Source: Actinoplanes sp. N902-109 | GTDB lineage: Bacteria > Actinomycetota > Actinomycetes > Mycobacteriales > Micromonosporaceae | Assembly: GCF_000389965.1 (NCBI RefSeq) | Contig: NC_021191.1 | Span: 3,473,501 to 3,537,500 of the forward strand | Direction: 5' to 3' | Length of the DNA: 64,000 nt | Shown: positions 58,301 to 61,300 of the stretch, one piece after another | How positions within the stretch are numbered: the stretch's first letter is position 1 | How the letters are laid out: every line of letters starts with the position of its first letter | Notes under the pieces: model-generated | Database searches by the model: none | Seen by the model: only the letters and a program-made list of their open reading frames with translations | What the model was told of the DNA's origin: nothing | Position numbers and translations under genes: made by a program

Positions 58301-61300
58301 CGGTGGAGCTGCGGAACCGGCTGGCCGCCGCGGTCGGGTTCGCGTTGCCGGCCACGCTGGTGTTCGACCATCCCACCCCGCGGGCCCTGGCCGACTACCT
58401 GCTGGCCCAGGCGACCGGCACGCCCGCCGGCACGCCCACGGCGACCGGCACCGCCCGGGCCGCGGCCGGCGAACCGATCGCGATTGTGTCGATGGCCTGC
58501 CGCTATCCGGGTGGCGTGGCGTCGCCGGAAGACCTGTGGCGGCTGGTGTCCGATGGTGCGGACGCGGTCGGCGCGTTCCCGGCCGACCGTGGCTGGGACA
58601 TCGAGTCGGCCGCGTACGCGAAGGTGGGTGGCTTCCTGACCGGTGCGGCCGACTTCGACGCGGAGTTCTTCGGGATCTCGCCGCGGGAGGCGGTCGCGAT
58701 GGACCCGCAGCAGCGGCTGCTGCTGGAGGTGTCCTGGGAGGCTCTGGAACGGGCCGGTCTGGACCCGTCCGGGCTGCGCGGGTCGGACACCGGGGTCTTC
58801 GCCGGGCTGTCCGGCCAGGACTACGGTTCCGCGCTCACCACGCAGCGGGCCTCCGAGGGCTACCGGCTGACCGGCAACACCCCGAGCGTGGCGTCGGGTC
58901 GGGTGGCGTACGCGCTGGGTCTGGAGGGACCGGCGGTCACGGTCGACACGGCGTGCTCGTCCTCGCTGGTCGCGATCCACCTGGCCGCCCAGGCGCTGCG
59001 CAACGGCGAGTGCTCGGTCGCCCTGGCCGGGGGCGTGACGGTGATGACGACGCCGGTGGTGTTCAGCGAGTTCGCGGCGCAGGGCGGGCTGGCCGCCGAC
59101 GGGCGGTGCAAGGCGTACTCGGCCGGCGCGGACGGCACCGGCTGGGGCGAGGGCGTCGGCATCGTGGTGCTGGAACGCCTGTCGGAGGCGCAGCGGCTCG
59201 GTCATCCGGTGCTGGCCGTGCTGCGGGGCAGCGCGGTAAACCAGGACGGGGCCTCGAACGGGCTTTCCGCGCCGAACGGCCCGTCGCAGGAGCGGGTGAT
59301 CCGGCGGGCACTGGCCGAAGCCCGGCTGACCACCGCAGACGTGGACGCGGTCGAGGGGCACGGCACCGGCACCGCACTCGGGGATCCGATCGAGGCGCAG
59401 GCGTTGCTGGCGACGTACGGGCAGGACCGGCCCGGCGACCGGCCGCTGTGGCTGGGCTCGGTGAAGTCGAACATCGGGCACACCCAGGCGGCGGCCGGTG
59501 TCGCCGGGCTCATCAAGATGGTCGAGGCACTGCGGCACGAGACGCTGCCGCCGACGCTGTACGCCGCCGAGGCCTCCCCGCACGTGGACTGGACGACCGG
59601 CGAGGTGCGGCTGCTGACCGAGGCCCAGCAGTGGGCGGCAGTGGATCGTCCGCGGAGGGCCGGCGTGTCGGCGTTCGGGATCAGCGGCACCAACGCGCAC
59701 GTGATCCTCGAAGAAGCGCCCGCTGCACCGTCGCCGCGGTCCGCCGGGGAACCGCCGGTGGTGACGGGTGACGTGGTGCCGTGGGTGTTGTCGGCGCGGT
59801 CGGGTGCGGCGTTGCGGGCTTTGGCCTCGTCGCTTGTTCCGGTTGACGCGGACATCGCGGATGTGGCGGGTGTGCTGGCGGCGTCGCGGGCGGGTCTGGA
59901 GTTCCGTGCGGTGGTGCTGGGCGCCGATCGTGCGGAGTTGGCCGCGGGTCTGACCGGGGTCGAGCCCGGTGATGCGGTGGTGCGGGGTCCGGTGGCGTGG
60001 GTGTTCCCGGGTCAGGGCTCGCAATGGACCGGCATGGGTCAGGAACTGTATGCGTCCTCGCCGGTTTTCGCGGCGGCGTTGGACGAGGTTTGTGCGGTGG
60101 CGGATCCGCTGCTCGGTCGTTCGTTGCGTGAGGTGATGTTCTCCAGCGCGGAGGTGCATCAGACGGCGTTCACTCAGGTGGCGGTGTTCGCGTTCGAGGT
60201 GGCGCTGGCTGCGGTGGCATCAGCGGCGGGGTTGAAGCCGGACTTTGTGGCGGGTCATTCGGTGGGTGAGGTGACGGCCGCTCACGTTGCTGGTGCGTTG
60301 TCGCTGGAGGATGCGGTACGGCTGTTGGTGGCTCGGGGCGCTTTGATGCAGGCGCTTCCGGCTGGCGGGGTGATGGCGGCGGTGCAGGCCGGTGAGTCTG
60401 AGGTTGACTTGACCGGCCTGGAGGATCGTGTTGCCGTGGCGGCGGTCAACAGTGCTACGGGTGTGGTGCTGTCTGGTGAGCGGTCTGCGGTTGAGGAAGC
60501 GGTTGCCCGGTTGGGTGAGCGTAAGGTGCGCTGGCTTGAGGTGAGTCATGCGTTCCACTCGCCGTTGATGCGCCCGATTGCCGATGAGCTTGAGCGGGTG
60601 GTCGCGGGCATTTCGTTTGCCGAACCACGGATTCCGTTGGTATCGGCGGTGACCGGCATGGTGGCGGGTCAGGTGGTACTCGCTAATCCGGCGTACTGGG
60701 TGGAGCAGGCGATCGGGACGGTTCGCTTCCATGACGTGGTCGGTCATCTTCGTGATCGCGGAGTGGTCGGGTTCGTGGAGATCGGCCCGGATCGGGTTCT
60801 TACCGGGGCGGTTGCTGAGGGGTGGACGGCGAGTCTGGCCCAGCGCGACGACGCCGGGGCGCGGCGCCTGCTGGCCGGTTTGGGGCAGGCGTGGGTCCGG
60901 GGCGCGTCGGTGGATTGGACGCGGCTGGCCGGCCGGGGAAGCGCGGTCGAGGTGCCGACGTATCCGTTCCAGCATCGTCGTTTCTGGGCGTCGGGCGGGG
61001 TTTCTCGTGGCAGCGCCGGGCATCCGTTGCTGGACAGCGCGGTGCGGTTGGCTGAGGACACCGGTTGGGTGTTGTCGGGCCGGGTGTCGGCCGGGACAAG
61101 CCCGTGGCTGGCTGATCATGTGGTGTCGGGCCGGGTGTTGGTGCCGGGTGCGGCGTTGGCGGAGTTGGTGTTGCACGCGGGTGATCGGGCGGGGTTGCCG
61201 TCGATTGCGGAGATCACGTTCGAGCAGCCGTTTGTGCTGGACGGTCCTGTGGACGTCCAGGTCCGGGTCAATGGCGAGCAAGTCAGCGTGTTCTCCCGTA